Assembly (NCBI RefSeq): GCF_901933205.1
Contig: NC_044573.1
Span: 31,865,493 to 31,929,492, forward strand
Direction of reading: 5' to 3'
Length of the DNA stretch: 64,000 nt
DNA from: Camarhynchus parvulus
Lineage: Eukaryota > Chordata > Aves > Passeriformes > Thraupidae
Shown here: positions 13,487 through 24,700 of the stretch, one piece after another
Layout of the letters: every line of letters starts with the position of its first letter
Position numbering within the stretch: the stretch's first letter is position 1
The notes under the pieces: generated by a model
What the model was told of the DNA's origin: nothing
The model's input: only the letters and a program-made list of their open reading frames with translations
The model's database searches: none
Program-made: the position numbers and the translations under genes

Positions 13487-14084
13487 ACAACTTTCTGCAC
13501 TGGTTTGAGTCCAGCCTTTAAACACGTATATGTAGATATTTGGCATCATACACTGATAATACGTGTAGGAAAATTTTCTGAAGGATGATAAATTTAATGA
13601 AATTTAAAAATTCTCAGGCTATTTCTCTTAATCTTAATCCAGAGAAGGATGCTTCAGAAAGACATGGAACTGCAGAACTGTGGTAAAAGAACTATTACAA
13701 ATTAGAGAAAAAAAAAAGGCAAAATTCTGCTTGCTTTCAACCAAACTTAGGAAATTTTCAGACAACTTCCACCTTAAATTAAAATTACATAAGGCTAAAC
13801 TTAAAATAGTAAGTTGATGAAAGAATGTATTTATAAAAGCACTGTTGCTATTCTTCACAAAGCAAAAAGTTAGTTACATCCCATGGAAAAGAAATAAAAG
13901 TATATTTGTTGGAGTCCAAAATTCATCAAATGTAGAGCCTCTGAGAGTCTTGGTTCTTGGAAGCTACACTTGGAATTTGTTCTTTTGTGATGATTTTTCA
14001 ATTAAAAGTGTACTAGAAAAAACAAGCAAAGATATCTAACAAAACTTCTGTACCCATATGATCATTATTAATATTCTGCCTCAT
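13487..14084. other. AT-rich noncoding DNA, nothing recognised
   Basis: Short open frames only (up to 74 codons), with no motif. No LTR-like boundary downstream of the pol fragment could be recognised here. Confidence 0.5.
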
Positions 14085-14147
14085 TATCTATCTGTTAATC
14101 TATCTGTCTGTATCTATCTCATTGTCTATCTGTTAATTATTATTATT
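14085..14147. repeat. Degenerate CTAT/CTGT tetranucleotide tract
   Basis: Interrupted units of CTAT and CTGT, separated by 'taat' and 'cattg', end in a short TTA run. The flanks repeat the word 'attctgcct' on both sides (14073-14081 and 14145-14153), so the tract may sit inside a small local duplication. It is an old, mutated microsatellite. Confidence 0.75.
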
Positions 14148-14390
14148 CTGCCTAAAGTAATGAGATGGGTCTCTTAGTGAGTACCCACTGGTCTAAAATG
14201 TCACCCTTCCCATTTCACTGTAACCCAAGGGAACATACTCAAAGGTAAGTACGCAGGATTTGTTTCATGTTGCTCTTCATGTTTACATGTCAGTCTTTCT
14301 TTCACAGACAGTGTAATATGTCTGGATTTCTCTTGTGGCCTTCCCATTGTGCATTTCTTTTCTTCACCTTTTGTGTTAATTCAATGTGCA

Positions 14391-14500
14391 CTAGTTATTC
14401 ATACACATTTTCTTTTACTGCATGTACTTCTCTATCTGTTTGGAACTAGTTATTTGTACACATTTTCTTTTGCTGTATGTACTTCTCTATCTGTTTGGAG
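14391..14500 (+). repeat. Two-copy tandem duplication, 55-bp unit
   Basis: Bases 14391-14445 (starting 'ctagttattc') are followed directly by a second copy at 14446-14500. By eye the copies differ at five positions, so they are about 90% identical. Each ends with 'ctatctgtttgga'. It is a simple local duplication, and the open frames across it are an artefact of the repeat. Confidence 0.88.
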
Positions 14501-15194
14501 CAAAAAAAACCCCTCCCATTTATTAATATGAACAGCTTCACAACTAATACATACATTATGTATTTGTATGTTTTTAAAAATACCCTTAAAATCTTACACA
14601 AAAGTGAACCAGGGTATTAAACAACATGTAAGATGATGTGCATGTATTTACATTAAATATGTTGATACATTTGAGTTATCAGGGGATAGAACGGGGCTGC
14701 TGAAATCCTCATAAAGTCCCACACCTACAGCTGTTGACAAAAAATAAGGTATGTTTTATGACAGTCCTATCATGGAGTTATAGCAGAAAACTGAGAAGGA
14801 ACTGACACATTCATCTTCAGTTAACACAAAGCCAGGTTGAGGGAGAAACCCAGCATGCCTTGAAAGCTAATCTGGGAAAGGAAGCCTTTAGTTTTGCCTT
14901 TAATATACACCTTGCCTTTTGACTGGCATCCTTTAATGTAACTGAATTTCAATATAAACTCCTCTGTGAACATTTGTGAATTTCAACTGGATCTCACAAC
15001 TCATACGTATCTGTTTAAAGTTTCTTTTAACTTACCTGTGTGAGTATAAGGAAGGTGAAAAATGCTCACATTCACTGCTTTTTATGTGTCTAAAGACTCA
15101 CAGCTCTTAGTGTTATTCAAATGAAGATCAGCCCTTCCAATCCACTTGCGTAGGGATGTGCATTAAGAGCTCCATCCTTCATTCACAAATGTTA
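14501..15194. other. AT-rich noncoding DNA, nothing recognised
   Basis: No open frame above the chance level, no repeat terminus and no RNA gene were recognised. Confidence 0.5.
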
Positions 15195-15575
15195 TCTGTG
15201 GAATGTTTATCTGCCAGTAGAGGCACAGCCCTGCAGAGGATTGATTACTGCTGGTGCTCACCCCTGAGGTGGAGGCAGACCCCTGGCCCTGCACCCCACT
15301 GAACCAGAGACACCCACAGTGACAATCTGACTCTCCTCTGGCTTCACCCAGCCTGCCCCAACACCCAGGGCTTGCCTGGCAGTCACTGGCCCTAGCCTGA
15401 ATTGGGTCATTGTCTCCAGACTTGCTCCAACCTTGCTGAACAGTAAAAACAGGTTGATGAGGGGTGCAGGGCATCTCTCCTGGTGACCAGCTCTGTGCTT
15501 CAGCCATTCACCCTCCTCATCCTCCTCTCTTTGCCCTAAATGACCCTCTGCTGTTATACCCTACCCTTTGAATTG
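15195..15575. other. Unidentified GC-rich block in AT-rich surroundings
   Basis: About 380 bases are clearly richer in G+C than either flank, with sharp edges. The minus strand carries a 114-codon ATG frame (15163-15507) rich in S, G, Q and W, with no domain I recognise and no splice signals that fit a gene. The plus strand has several stops. The abrupt composition change suggests an inserted sequence such as an old LTR or retroelement interior, but I could not match it to a family. Confidence 0.35.
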
Positions 15576-15644
15576 TGTCAGCCCTTTCCTATCCAGACAC
15601 GTGTAAATATCCTTAAGAAAATAATTTGAATGGCTGTGATTAGA

Positions 15645-15790
15645 AAAATCTAATTAGATTAATAATATATAATATCTAATTAGATAAATTTATTAAATAA
15701 ATCTAATATCCAGACCATTTGCCTCTCAAATATTCCACTCTTCAGGGGAGAATATTCCATTCTTCAAACCCTAATTATTTGAAGCAACAA
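15645..15790. repeat. AT-rich palindromes and short direct repeats
   Basis: AATCTAATTAGATT (15647-15660) is a perfect 14-bp palindrome. ATCTAATTAGAT (15674-15685) is a second perfect 12-bp palindrome with the same core. Further on, 'aatattccactcttca' near 15728 is repeated as 'aatattccattcttca' about 25 bases later. The shared TAATTA core is the classic homeodomain half-site pair. It may equally be AT-rich cruciform-prone DNA. Confidence 0.6.
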
Positions 15791-16049
15791 CAGTAACACA
15801 TCTATAGGGTTTTCCACAGCTTCCATCAAGAGAGGGATGTGCTTGGTTTCCTTGGTGGTCCTGGCATATCTAGGAGTCAGTCATGGAACGTGGTAGTTGG
15901 TACATGATCTACATGATCTAGAAATCATCTAGATTAATTTTTCTGCTATTTTTTTTCTTGCAGGAATTATCAGGTCAGAGAACCTGACAATTTTTTCCCT
16001 GCTATAACGGCTTATTCAATATTTTGTTTCCAGTGAGACCCTTGAGCCA

Positions 16050-16250
16050 AGCTCAGGGAGTATATAAACAGGCCTGAAGCAGCCCACCTAGGCATACATA
16101 CTTCATATTGCTTGGAAATCCCTCCACATTACCTCTAGAAGTTCTACAGCCTTGGGCAAAGTAGGAACTTTGACACCATCTTTGCTGGTACCAGAAATAC
16201 TGCTTCAAAATAACCATGCCAAGTCACAAACAATTGCCATAAAAGGTAAG
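16050..16250 (+). promoter_or_regulatory. TATA-like element with downstream splice-donor word (weak)
   Basis: TATATAAA at 16061-16068 is a good TATA-box match, in a locally less AT-rich context. About 180 bases downstream AAAAG|GTAAGC (GT at 16246) is a good splice-donor word. An ATG at 16216 opens only 8 codons. If this were a promoter it would give a first exon of about 155 bases ending at 16245. I could not find a matching acceptor and coding exon. Chance is the likelier explanation. Confidence 0.15.
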
Positions 16251-18945
16251 CAAAAAGCATCCTTGCATTAACAAAACTTGTGAATATTGATACACTGAAG
16301 TCCTCATAATCTGTTACTTGTTCACTGTGGTATTAAGCCTTCCTCAGATGGAAAGTTTGAGAAATCTTATCAAATATTGCAAAAGTCATCCAACAACAAA
16401 CAAAAATGCCTTCCAGCAGGTAAAACTGGCATGCAAGTTGAGCCTACATGCTGTGTGAACAAAGTTCTTACCTACACTCTCTTTCATTTGTCAGCTCTGC
16501 CTTCCCTTAAGATGCAAAAGAAATGTTTACATCTCATAAGTTTGCCATCTAGGAGGAGGTCTGCTCAAGACACCTGATCCAAATCCTATTCTGGGACTGC
16601 TGCAGCACAGCCTCAGCAGCAGCAGCAAACAAGCACTACTGTTGGTCAATCACAACTTTCAGAAATGTAAAGGAATGCTATTTTGGACTGAACCTGGCCG
16701 GTTTCCATGGCTTTCAGGGGCTAACCTGAACAAGTGCAAAATGCACAGATGCTCAAATACACATCTAAACATTTTCATCAAATTTGTCCTCACTGTCCCA
16801 TTTTTTTTTAATGAGTAGTCCCACTTGGAAATATAATAATTGCACACCTCTTAAATAAAAAAGGCTTTCGTTATGCTTTGATGGTGTATATTTTAAATAC
16901 TGATTTTTTTTTTCCTCACTTCTCATTGGCTTTTTAATCTGTATGGGAATTTGACTATTTCCATGTTTTCCACTGTCTTAACTACGTAATGCTCTTATAC
17001 TGCTCCTATTCACAATAGCTGAAGAAAACAATTGCAAACAGAAAAATAGCTTTAAAAATATTACAGTTAGATAGAGAAAAAATACTAATGAAGAAATAAA
17101 AATTGTAAAAGAATGCTTCTTACAGGAAATTAATTATAAATATCGAAATAATGAACTTACAAAAATTATTTAGTAGCCTACTGCACTTTTCCCATTTTCT
17201 TGTATTCCTGCTTCCTTTATAAGTTAAAAAAAATAGACTGTCTATAATCTAACTATAAAAAATCAACATGGGCACCTTGGGATTGGGCATGAGCTCCTTC
17301 TCACTCCACACAGGTTTGTTTGAAATGTAAAATTCAGGCTCTAAGAAATATCTGTGCACCTACAATCTTCACAAGTCTTAGCCACATCACACAAAGTGGA
17401 TGAAAAGAAGGTATTTCAGCAGGACTCAGATCAAGCCACAAAAAGAAGAATTCTGAAGGTCTGGTACATATATAATCCATTATAACTGAGGAAATGGATC
17501 TATTGATAAGACATGGCATTGCTGTAATTCAAACATAAGCAAACAACACTAAAGTCATATTTTAAGCAAACAGATGTGTGAAACTAAGAATTGCTGAGTA
17601 AAAGAACTACTACAGTGCATCATTGTACTTTCAGAATTAGAAACTCTTTTTTTCCAGGGTCTCCTCGTTGGCTTAAAATTTCTTGAGGACTGCTGAATTT
17701 TATACTCAATATAAAATGTGCTCTTTTTCTTAATGAGAAAATTCTGAGCTCACAGATTTTTTAACAATTAAAAAAACTTGAGGGAAAAAATTGTACTAAT
17801 GCAGGTTAACTTACAAGATTTTCATCTGGAAGCCAAACTATTTAGTAATTCAGCTGATTGCATCCTTGTCAGCAGAAAGGCCCACCTCACCATTCAGGAT
17901 GACACTTTTCAAGGTGATGCTAATGGGGGCGACTTCCAGCCCAGTCTCGGAGGGGCCTCCTGCTATAGCCCTGTGCACAGAGCTCAGGTGATTCTTAATC
18001 TGTGTCCCTGGCAGGAGCCTGATGCCAAGATACCCCTATTAAAAATTCACAAATGCTGTAAAAGTCTCAGTGTATCTGCAGTGAATGTGTTTATATTTAC
18101 AGGCTTGTACAAACCCCCTCCTTTTAATATCTCAGAGATTTTCTTTTTCTTTTCCATTCCTCATTCTTATTTCTTTCCCATCCAAATTCTTTTTCCCCCT
18201 CATTTCCTTAGCTCAAAATGTTTTCTTTGTTTCTCCCTTTATAAGTTCAGTACTACTACCCTTAAAAAATACAGCCCTTAGGATCTTTTTTCCCCATGCT
18301 GGTAGTTATGGAAGCACTGAGGGACAAGTGCTAGCAAGGTCACTGCAATTCCTCTATGCCCTACTTGCTCTAGCTACAACAAGAGGAAGAAGTTTAATCC
18401 ATTCTTATTAAATACTTTGGGATCTATGCATAAAAAAGTGCCAGGTATGTCTCAAATAGTAATAACTTTCAATATTTTTACTTGAAATTTCTACTATTTA
18501 ATATTTGAAGTCAGTCTGCTTTCCGACCCTGTCAGTACTGATTTACAGCTCATGTCCATTTGTGCTGGTGTATTCTCTCAAGGATAACAGCATCTGTCCT
18601 TACCTTTGGAAGTGCAATGACTCTTTTGGCCTTGTTTAGATTATATAACACTTACTTCTAATAGTTTATGTTTTTTATGAAGGAAATGGATCCATGTGGA
18701 AGGTTCCATTATCCTGGGTAGGGCTTTTAGATTTCTTTTGGATTGCGTAGATGCAAATATCCACATGTGTTTCCACCTGCACATTTGCCTTAATCTTGAT
18801 GCAATTATTTTCTGATACGGATCTTGATATCCTGATTTTATGGCCATGTTCTGTAATTCTGCACAGATTATATATACACAATCCATTCTATGTCAGTATA
18901 TTGGGGAGATGGGGTTTTACTTGCCACTACAATAAAAAACTGATT
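16251..18945. other. Noncoding DNA with one long chance frame and a pyrimidine tract
   Basis: The longest open frame in the window, 17778-18281 plus (167 codons), lies here. Its second half is poly-F/S/P read from a pyrimidine-rich tract at about 18110-18245, and its first half has no recognisable domain. It has no conserved-looking start. I treat it as noncoding. At 16578-16667 a 30-codon frame reads through CAG repeats (A-A-A-Q-P-Q-Q-Q-Q-Q) with a stop just upstream, and is also not called. Confidence 0.5.
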
Positions 18946-18949
18946 TTCT

Positions 18950-19057
18950 AGTTTTACTAGATACCTTTTAGTAAGTAGCAAGTATCTAGATACTAGATAC
19001 CTTTACTGGATACCTTCTAGTAAAACTAGATAGTTTTACTACTAACTAGATACCTTG
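18950..19057. repeat. ACTAGATACCTT repeat cluster with inverted copies
   Basis: The 12-mer ACTAGATACCTT occurs exactly three times (18956-18967, 18992-19003, 19045-19056) and once as ACTGGATACCTT (19005-19016). Between them are inverted words: AGTTTTACTAG near 18950 faces CTAGTAAAACT near 19018, followed by another TAGTTTTACTA at 19031. The result is a roughly 105-bp cluster of direct and inverted short repeats with strong hairpin potential. It is not a known element to me. Confidence 0.8.
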
Positions 19058-21434
19058 TTAGTCTCAGGGTTGTGGGTTTGTTTCACACTATATCAGTCAG
19101 GAGATGCTGGACACCAGACATTGACAGAGCATTGTGAGAGATGTACAAGCAGCGAGTTAGCTCTGATACAACTGACATTATCCATTTCAAATTCCAAAAA
19201 ACATCTATTACCAGGGTTTTTTTCTTATTTTCTGTTTTGTGTTGGAGAAAACGAAATTTAACTGCTGATAGAGTAACTGAGATTTCAGGGGGTTAGAGAA
19301 GTTGAATCAGATTCCCCAAGCATTTGCAGAAAATTGTTCCACAGACTTTTTTTTATTCAATATGTTCCTAACATAAAATGTATATTGTTTCATGTGTTTT
19401 GTAGCACAGATTTTCGTGGAAGAGGGAGTTTCTACAAGAGTAAGCCACCTAAATAGACCTTTGAGGGTCTAGGCCTTTGCTCTGTAGCCCCTTCATGAAG
19501 CCTTTTATTGCTCTGCTGAAAAGTTCAAGAGTTTACTGGGGCTGAGGTAATCATTTTTGGCTGGGAATCTTTCATGAAGACAGATGGCCATTGCTCATCA
19601 CATTAGTAAGAAGGCTAATATTTCTGGTCTTCAGCTGTGAATAGTAGTGTATTTGGAGAAACTCTAACTTCAGATATCAACTGTGTTTCTCCTGTTCTTT
19701 CAATCCAACAATGTATAATAATGTACCAAATTTAGAAATATGAGACACTACAGATCATCAGATCTTAAGGAAGTGAAAAATCAAGAATACTGTCTATTAA
19801 AACAAAAGGATACCCCCAAAATAATTTTTATGAGACTAGGGAGTTAGTAGTGGATTTTTTGTTATTTTTTCAATATTTTCTCAAGGTTTTGAAAATAATT
19901 AATTTTTTTGTTTCTGTTTACTTGTTAACACATTCATAAAATCATTGTGGTTTTTTACTTGCACTTTTTCACCAAGAGACAAAAGAAATTGCTGCTCCTT
20001 TGCTTTCTTTCAACTTTATTGTTGAATATAGTGCATTATTGTTCATAATTTTGACAAGTTCCAAAACAACTTCTGCACAAGTAGCTTGAAACTGTAAGCC
20101 TCATTCTCTTCAATTTATTCTTCGTTAGAGGGGCTCAGCAAAGTGAAATTTACAAGTTTACATTTAGCCCAAGAAAATGCAACATGGTCACCTCTGGTGA
20201 CAACTCATGGATACCATTTTAATATGCTAAAACAAAGTTTTAGGAAGAAAGAAATATGGAGGATCTGTTAACAAGTAAGAAACTCACGCAAAGCCATGAG
20301 ACCGCCACGAGCTCAGTGAGCAAAGTTCATGCTTTGCAATGTTTTTTAGTGCAATCCTGCTAATTTCTGTTGTTTTACACATAAGCAAATGGCTTGCCAA
20401 GTTATTTTGGGTATAGTTTGTGTTTTTCTGTTGCAGGTTGTGCAGAACTGAAAGAAAATCATGAATTACTTAGTGCATGCTGGCTGCAGATTACTGGTGC
20501 TCACAAAGAGAGGATTATTACTTTAAGTGGAGAATGGGGGTTATTCTGTTGATAATGCACTACAGTGACCTCTGTTCATTCCTTTCATTCCTTTGAAGAA
20601 GCTCAAAATATGATCACACACCATCACAACCCCTGCCAGGCTACATTGCCTACAGCAGCCACAGGCATCCCACACCTGCTGCCTGCTAAGCTCTCACTGA
20701 ACAGCAGAGTGGAGTGGCCCTTGCAAGCAAAGGCCCAGACAATCCCTCTCCTGGCTCAATCACCTTCTGGAAGTTCACCAAATCTCTCCTCATTTCAGGC
20801 CTTTAAGACCCTTCTGTCATGTGAGGCAATGCCTTCAGCCTACCAATGTGTTGAGGACTCTGCTCTGGGATTTTTCTGCCTGCAATGCTCAGGCTGAAGG
20901 GGTAAAAAAATCACATAATTTCCTTGATTAAGGGAGAGGAGATAAATCTCTGAAGTTTAAAGAGACACTGTTGAATATACAGGGAAAGTACAGCAACAGC
21001 TATTTCTCTTATGGTGGACAGTGCTTATTTTAATCACTGGCACAACAAGTCATGGTATTCCATATTTCTTTGATAAATTATTCTTTGACCTTACAGAAAA
21101 TAGATGTCTCACCATGATAGCTTGCCATCAACCTGAGTTCTATTTACAGCTCTATTTACTCACACAAAACTCTCAGTGATCTGTCCTGGATGTGTGTTTT
21201 CCTTTAGGATTTCTACTTAAGTTCCTAGGAAAAAGAAAGGAATTTTTGAGACCTTGATGGTCAAGCCCCTGTTACAAGAAATCATTTTTGGGCTAAACCT
21301 TCAGCAAAGAGAAGTCAGCACCACTCTGCTAAAATCAATGGTCGCATTTTAAGGCATGTTATAGCTGAAAAGTCAGATATTCACAGTTAGGAGGGAGGAA
21401 CTTTACCACTGCCCATGAAACTGCCCTAAAAAAG
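19058..21434. other. AT-rich noncoding DNA, nothing recognised
   Basis: Only chance frames, of which the longest is 20565-20897 plus at 110 codons, with no motif. No repeat family was recognised until the CR1 end at 21.4 kb. Confidence 0.5.
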
Positions 21435-21748
21435 GTTTTAATGAGCTGCAGGTCAATCTCTTCTGCCATGTCTCAAGTGAAAGAATGAGAGGAAATGGCC
21501 TTCATTTGCACCAGGGGATGTTCAGATCAGATATTAGAATTTTTTTTCCGCTGAAAGAATGGTTAGGCATTGGAATAATTGCTCAGGAAAGTGGTGGAGT
21601 CACTATTCCTGCAAGTGTTCAAGAGGAATATGGATATGGCACTTCAGGATATGGTTTAGGGGTGATTATGTTGGTGTTGGGTTAATAGGTGGCCTACATG
21701 GTCTTGAAGGTCTCTTCCAACCTTGACCATTCTGTGATTCTGTGAAAC
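21435..21748 (+). mobile_element. CR1 LINE, truncated 3' end
   Basis: The end of the CR1 open frame 2 and its 3' UTR are readable in order: a 'gagctgcaggtcaa' block, 'gaggaaatggcc', 'caccaggggatgttcagatcagatatt', 'gtggtggagtcact', 'atggcacttcaggatatggtttaggggtgat' and the terminal 'cttgaaggtctcttccaacc'. These are followed by 'attctgtgattctgtga' at 21729-21745. This order is diagnostic of avian CR1 retrotransposons, which are usually 5'-truncated like this one. The copy is moderately diverged, has lost its coding capacity and is immobile. The 5' break point is approximate. Confidence 0.95.
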
Positions 21749-24700
21749 TTTGACTCTTCTCATTGTAGTGTGAATCAAACTCTGAATATCAAGTCATTAA
21801 TGTCACCATTTTCACTGCAGGACTCCACCTGTGGATTCTGCTTGTCCTTTACAACACTCATGACCACAAACAGCTGGATTGGAATGTTTTAGGGAGAGAC
21901 CCAAGACAAGGCAATTCAGGCCAGCACCTTTTACCGACCATTTGTTTAGGGCTCTCAGTATAAAACATTCAGCTCTTGTTTTCAAAGATAGAGAGCGTTC
22001 TTGGAATTCCCCAAAAGTTTGCCATCCATCCATTGTGCTCAAAGCAGGAGTTGCATGGAGAGCAATCTGGAACACGGAATGCTGGTTTCCGTGAACCACC
22101 TGAGCACTCTGTACTCTAAGGAATGCCCTGCTGGCCAGTGCAATGCCATGCAACACCCACTGGCTGCACAAGCCACTGAAACATTAGTGCAGGCTTGCAG
22201 GACGTAGGACTTATGACTAATATAAGATACAAAATACTGGATGCATCTACACTGTGCCTGAAGCATTGGACTAAGGATCCTCTCAAAAGTAAAGGCACTC
22301 TCAGGATCAGCACCTGACATTGGTGTGGATTGAAGGCCCCTGAACCCAATTCTGCCTCCAGCAGACTTCATCCTTCTTCCAGGTGAGCTGATGGAGCCTG
22401 GTTGTGCTCAGGGAACCATGGCAGAGCAAGGTGTGAGGTTTTCCTCAGTTAAGGTGGGCACAGCCTGGGAGGTACTGAGGCATTTTAGATTTGAGCATGG
22501 TCTATCTTGCCTCCAGGCAGCACCACAGAAACCAGACAGAAGAAAATCATAGTCTGATCTGCTTGCTGCAAGCCTTCCTTGAAACCATACAGTACAGACA
22601 GTAAGAGAAATGATCGATACCAAGGTCAAGAAATTGCTGCACTTTACAAAAACCTATTGTTTTCATGGATGTAACTGTGAAAGCATTTTTCCTCTAGCAG
22701 ATCTATGCAATGACAGATTACATGCATTAGGCATCTGGCAAATTTCTTGCAAATTGGTTCCAAACTTGAAACTACTAAAAAGGAAGGGTTTGCACCCTTC
22801 CCTCTCACCTGTGTTTCCATAACATCTCCTGCTACAGACAACCCATCCCTTGCACCAGAGGGGCAGTCGTCACCACAGCAAGTGGTGGGGGAGCAGCATT
22901 TCAGCGAAGGGAAGTCAAATAATAAGCCAGCTGTCCTGTATATAAACAATAACGTGGTAATTGTGATCATGTTGTCCAATGTACAGTTTCCCTTTGGAGA
23001 AATGGGGATATCTCTCCAGTTCATTGACACAGTCAGTCCTGTGAAACTCAATTTCTTATGTCCCCTCCTTTACTCCTTCATATTCTCTTTACCCTCCCAT
23101 CAGATGAAAAGCTGTGAACCTTCCTGGTAATATTCTGAGCCCCAAAATGTCCAAGCCTTCTGCCAGCATTTCTCCATACTATACTTTTACTTTATTTTCT
23201 TTCTTGCCATCCCAGACCACTCAGGCTCTCCTTTTCTCAAAGGCAATTTGATTAGATATCACTTCTGATTTGAAGTTTCTGAACAGTTCTTCTGTTCAGA
23301 GCATTCAACAGGAATTAAGGATATATCTTATGTTAGTGAACATTTATGTTCAGCTTCAAAGATGATCATGATTATTGGTAAATGGCAATGTCATTGTCAC
23401 CTCATAGTAAGCAGAATGGTGTATTTCAAGCAACATTGCAAGGAAACTCTTGTAAAAATCATGTGACTCAGCATGGCTTCCAAAGAGCTGCTGCAATTTT
23501 TTTTCCTGTTACTCCTGTTCATGTTACAAGTTTTATTGAAGCTGGCACTTGCATATTAAAAAGATTTTTAAAAACAGTGGAAAACTGAAGGAAATAATAC
23601 AGTATTTTTAAAACTTATTATGAGAATAGAACAAAATCTATGTATTTTTTGAAAACCAACATATTAAATATAGTCATAAATATGTACTTCTGACCCAATA
23701 TTTCTTTCATTTATGATAAAAAATCATCCCTGTATAAGATGAGCAGCATGAGTCCTATGTACCATGACAACCCCACTGATAAAACGATTAAGGACTTTAA
23801 ACTCCATTTGACTTGTGCAGGTCTTCTGCATGGGGATAGCTTTCTGTGACAGTGCATAATTATACACAGCTTCAGTGTTTCAGCTTTCAGAAATTTCTTT
23901 GGTGATGAATAGTTTTGATGTCAGAATCTTTCTTGATCTTTCACAAGTTTGCCATTACAAAGACGACATTTAAATCAGGAGATAAAGTCTCTTCTCTAGA
24001 TCTGTACAAAAGCATGTCTTTGAATGGATTAAGGAATTCAATAAATGTCTCTGGTTATGCCCTTATTAAGCAATCATACCTTTAATTCTCTGCCTGAATG
24101 GAGAAGACCCAGCACAAGCACTGAATGTGTGTTGCCATGTACCTTACCTTACTTATATCTGAGTGAAGGATTTAAACTCATTTCAGATTTCTGCCCTTAG
24201 AGATGCCCATCCCTACAGTTGAAATATGTTAGAAGGAGAAATTTACATGTGTCTGCAAATTAGTGCTATAAATGTTGGCAGGCTTCTCCTCTCACCACCA
24301 CACTTGTTCCTCTATTATCACCTTCTCTCAGCTTTGACTTCAGTGGATGTCTAAATAATGTCACTGCATTGGTGACAGCACAAGTCTAGAGATATTAAGC
24401 ATCTCGAGTAGGACAGCAAATCCAGTGTGCAAATAGTTTCTTTCTTCTTTGTTGCTATATTCAGCACTAAGTGCTGCTCAATCCTCCCATTTAAATCCCA
24501 TCAAGTCAGAAAATCATTGCTCACCCTGAGTACTGGCCTAGGAGTTTTACCCCAGAATGACTGGAAACAGAGCAGATAAAAGTGCTCTCACTGCAAAGGG
24601 GTTTCCTGCCAAAAGATACCTTGGCTTTCCAGCCAGGCAGCTCACCATGAGCAGTGGCAAGAGAGAAGAGTCTTGACCAAACACCGTATCACGTACCAGA

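Noticed and set aside
15163..15507. 114-codon minus frame in the GC-rich block
   Set aside because: GC-rich DNA has few stops. The translation has no domain, and the block is more likely an unidentified insertion.
16578..16670. CAG-rich frame reading A-A-A-Q-P-Q-Q-Q-Q-Q, considered as a last exon of a Q-rich secreted or epidermal protein
   Set aside because: A TGA lies directly upstream in frame, there is no convincing acceptor site, and only 30 codons are open.
17778..18281. Longest ATG open frame (167 codons, plus)
   Set aside because: The second half is F/S/P-rich sequence read from a pyrimidine tract and the first half has no recognisable domain. A frame of this length is expected by chance in 64 kb of AT-rich DNA.
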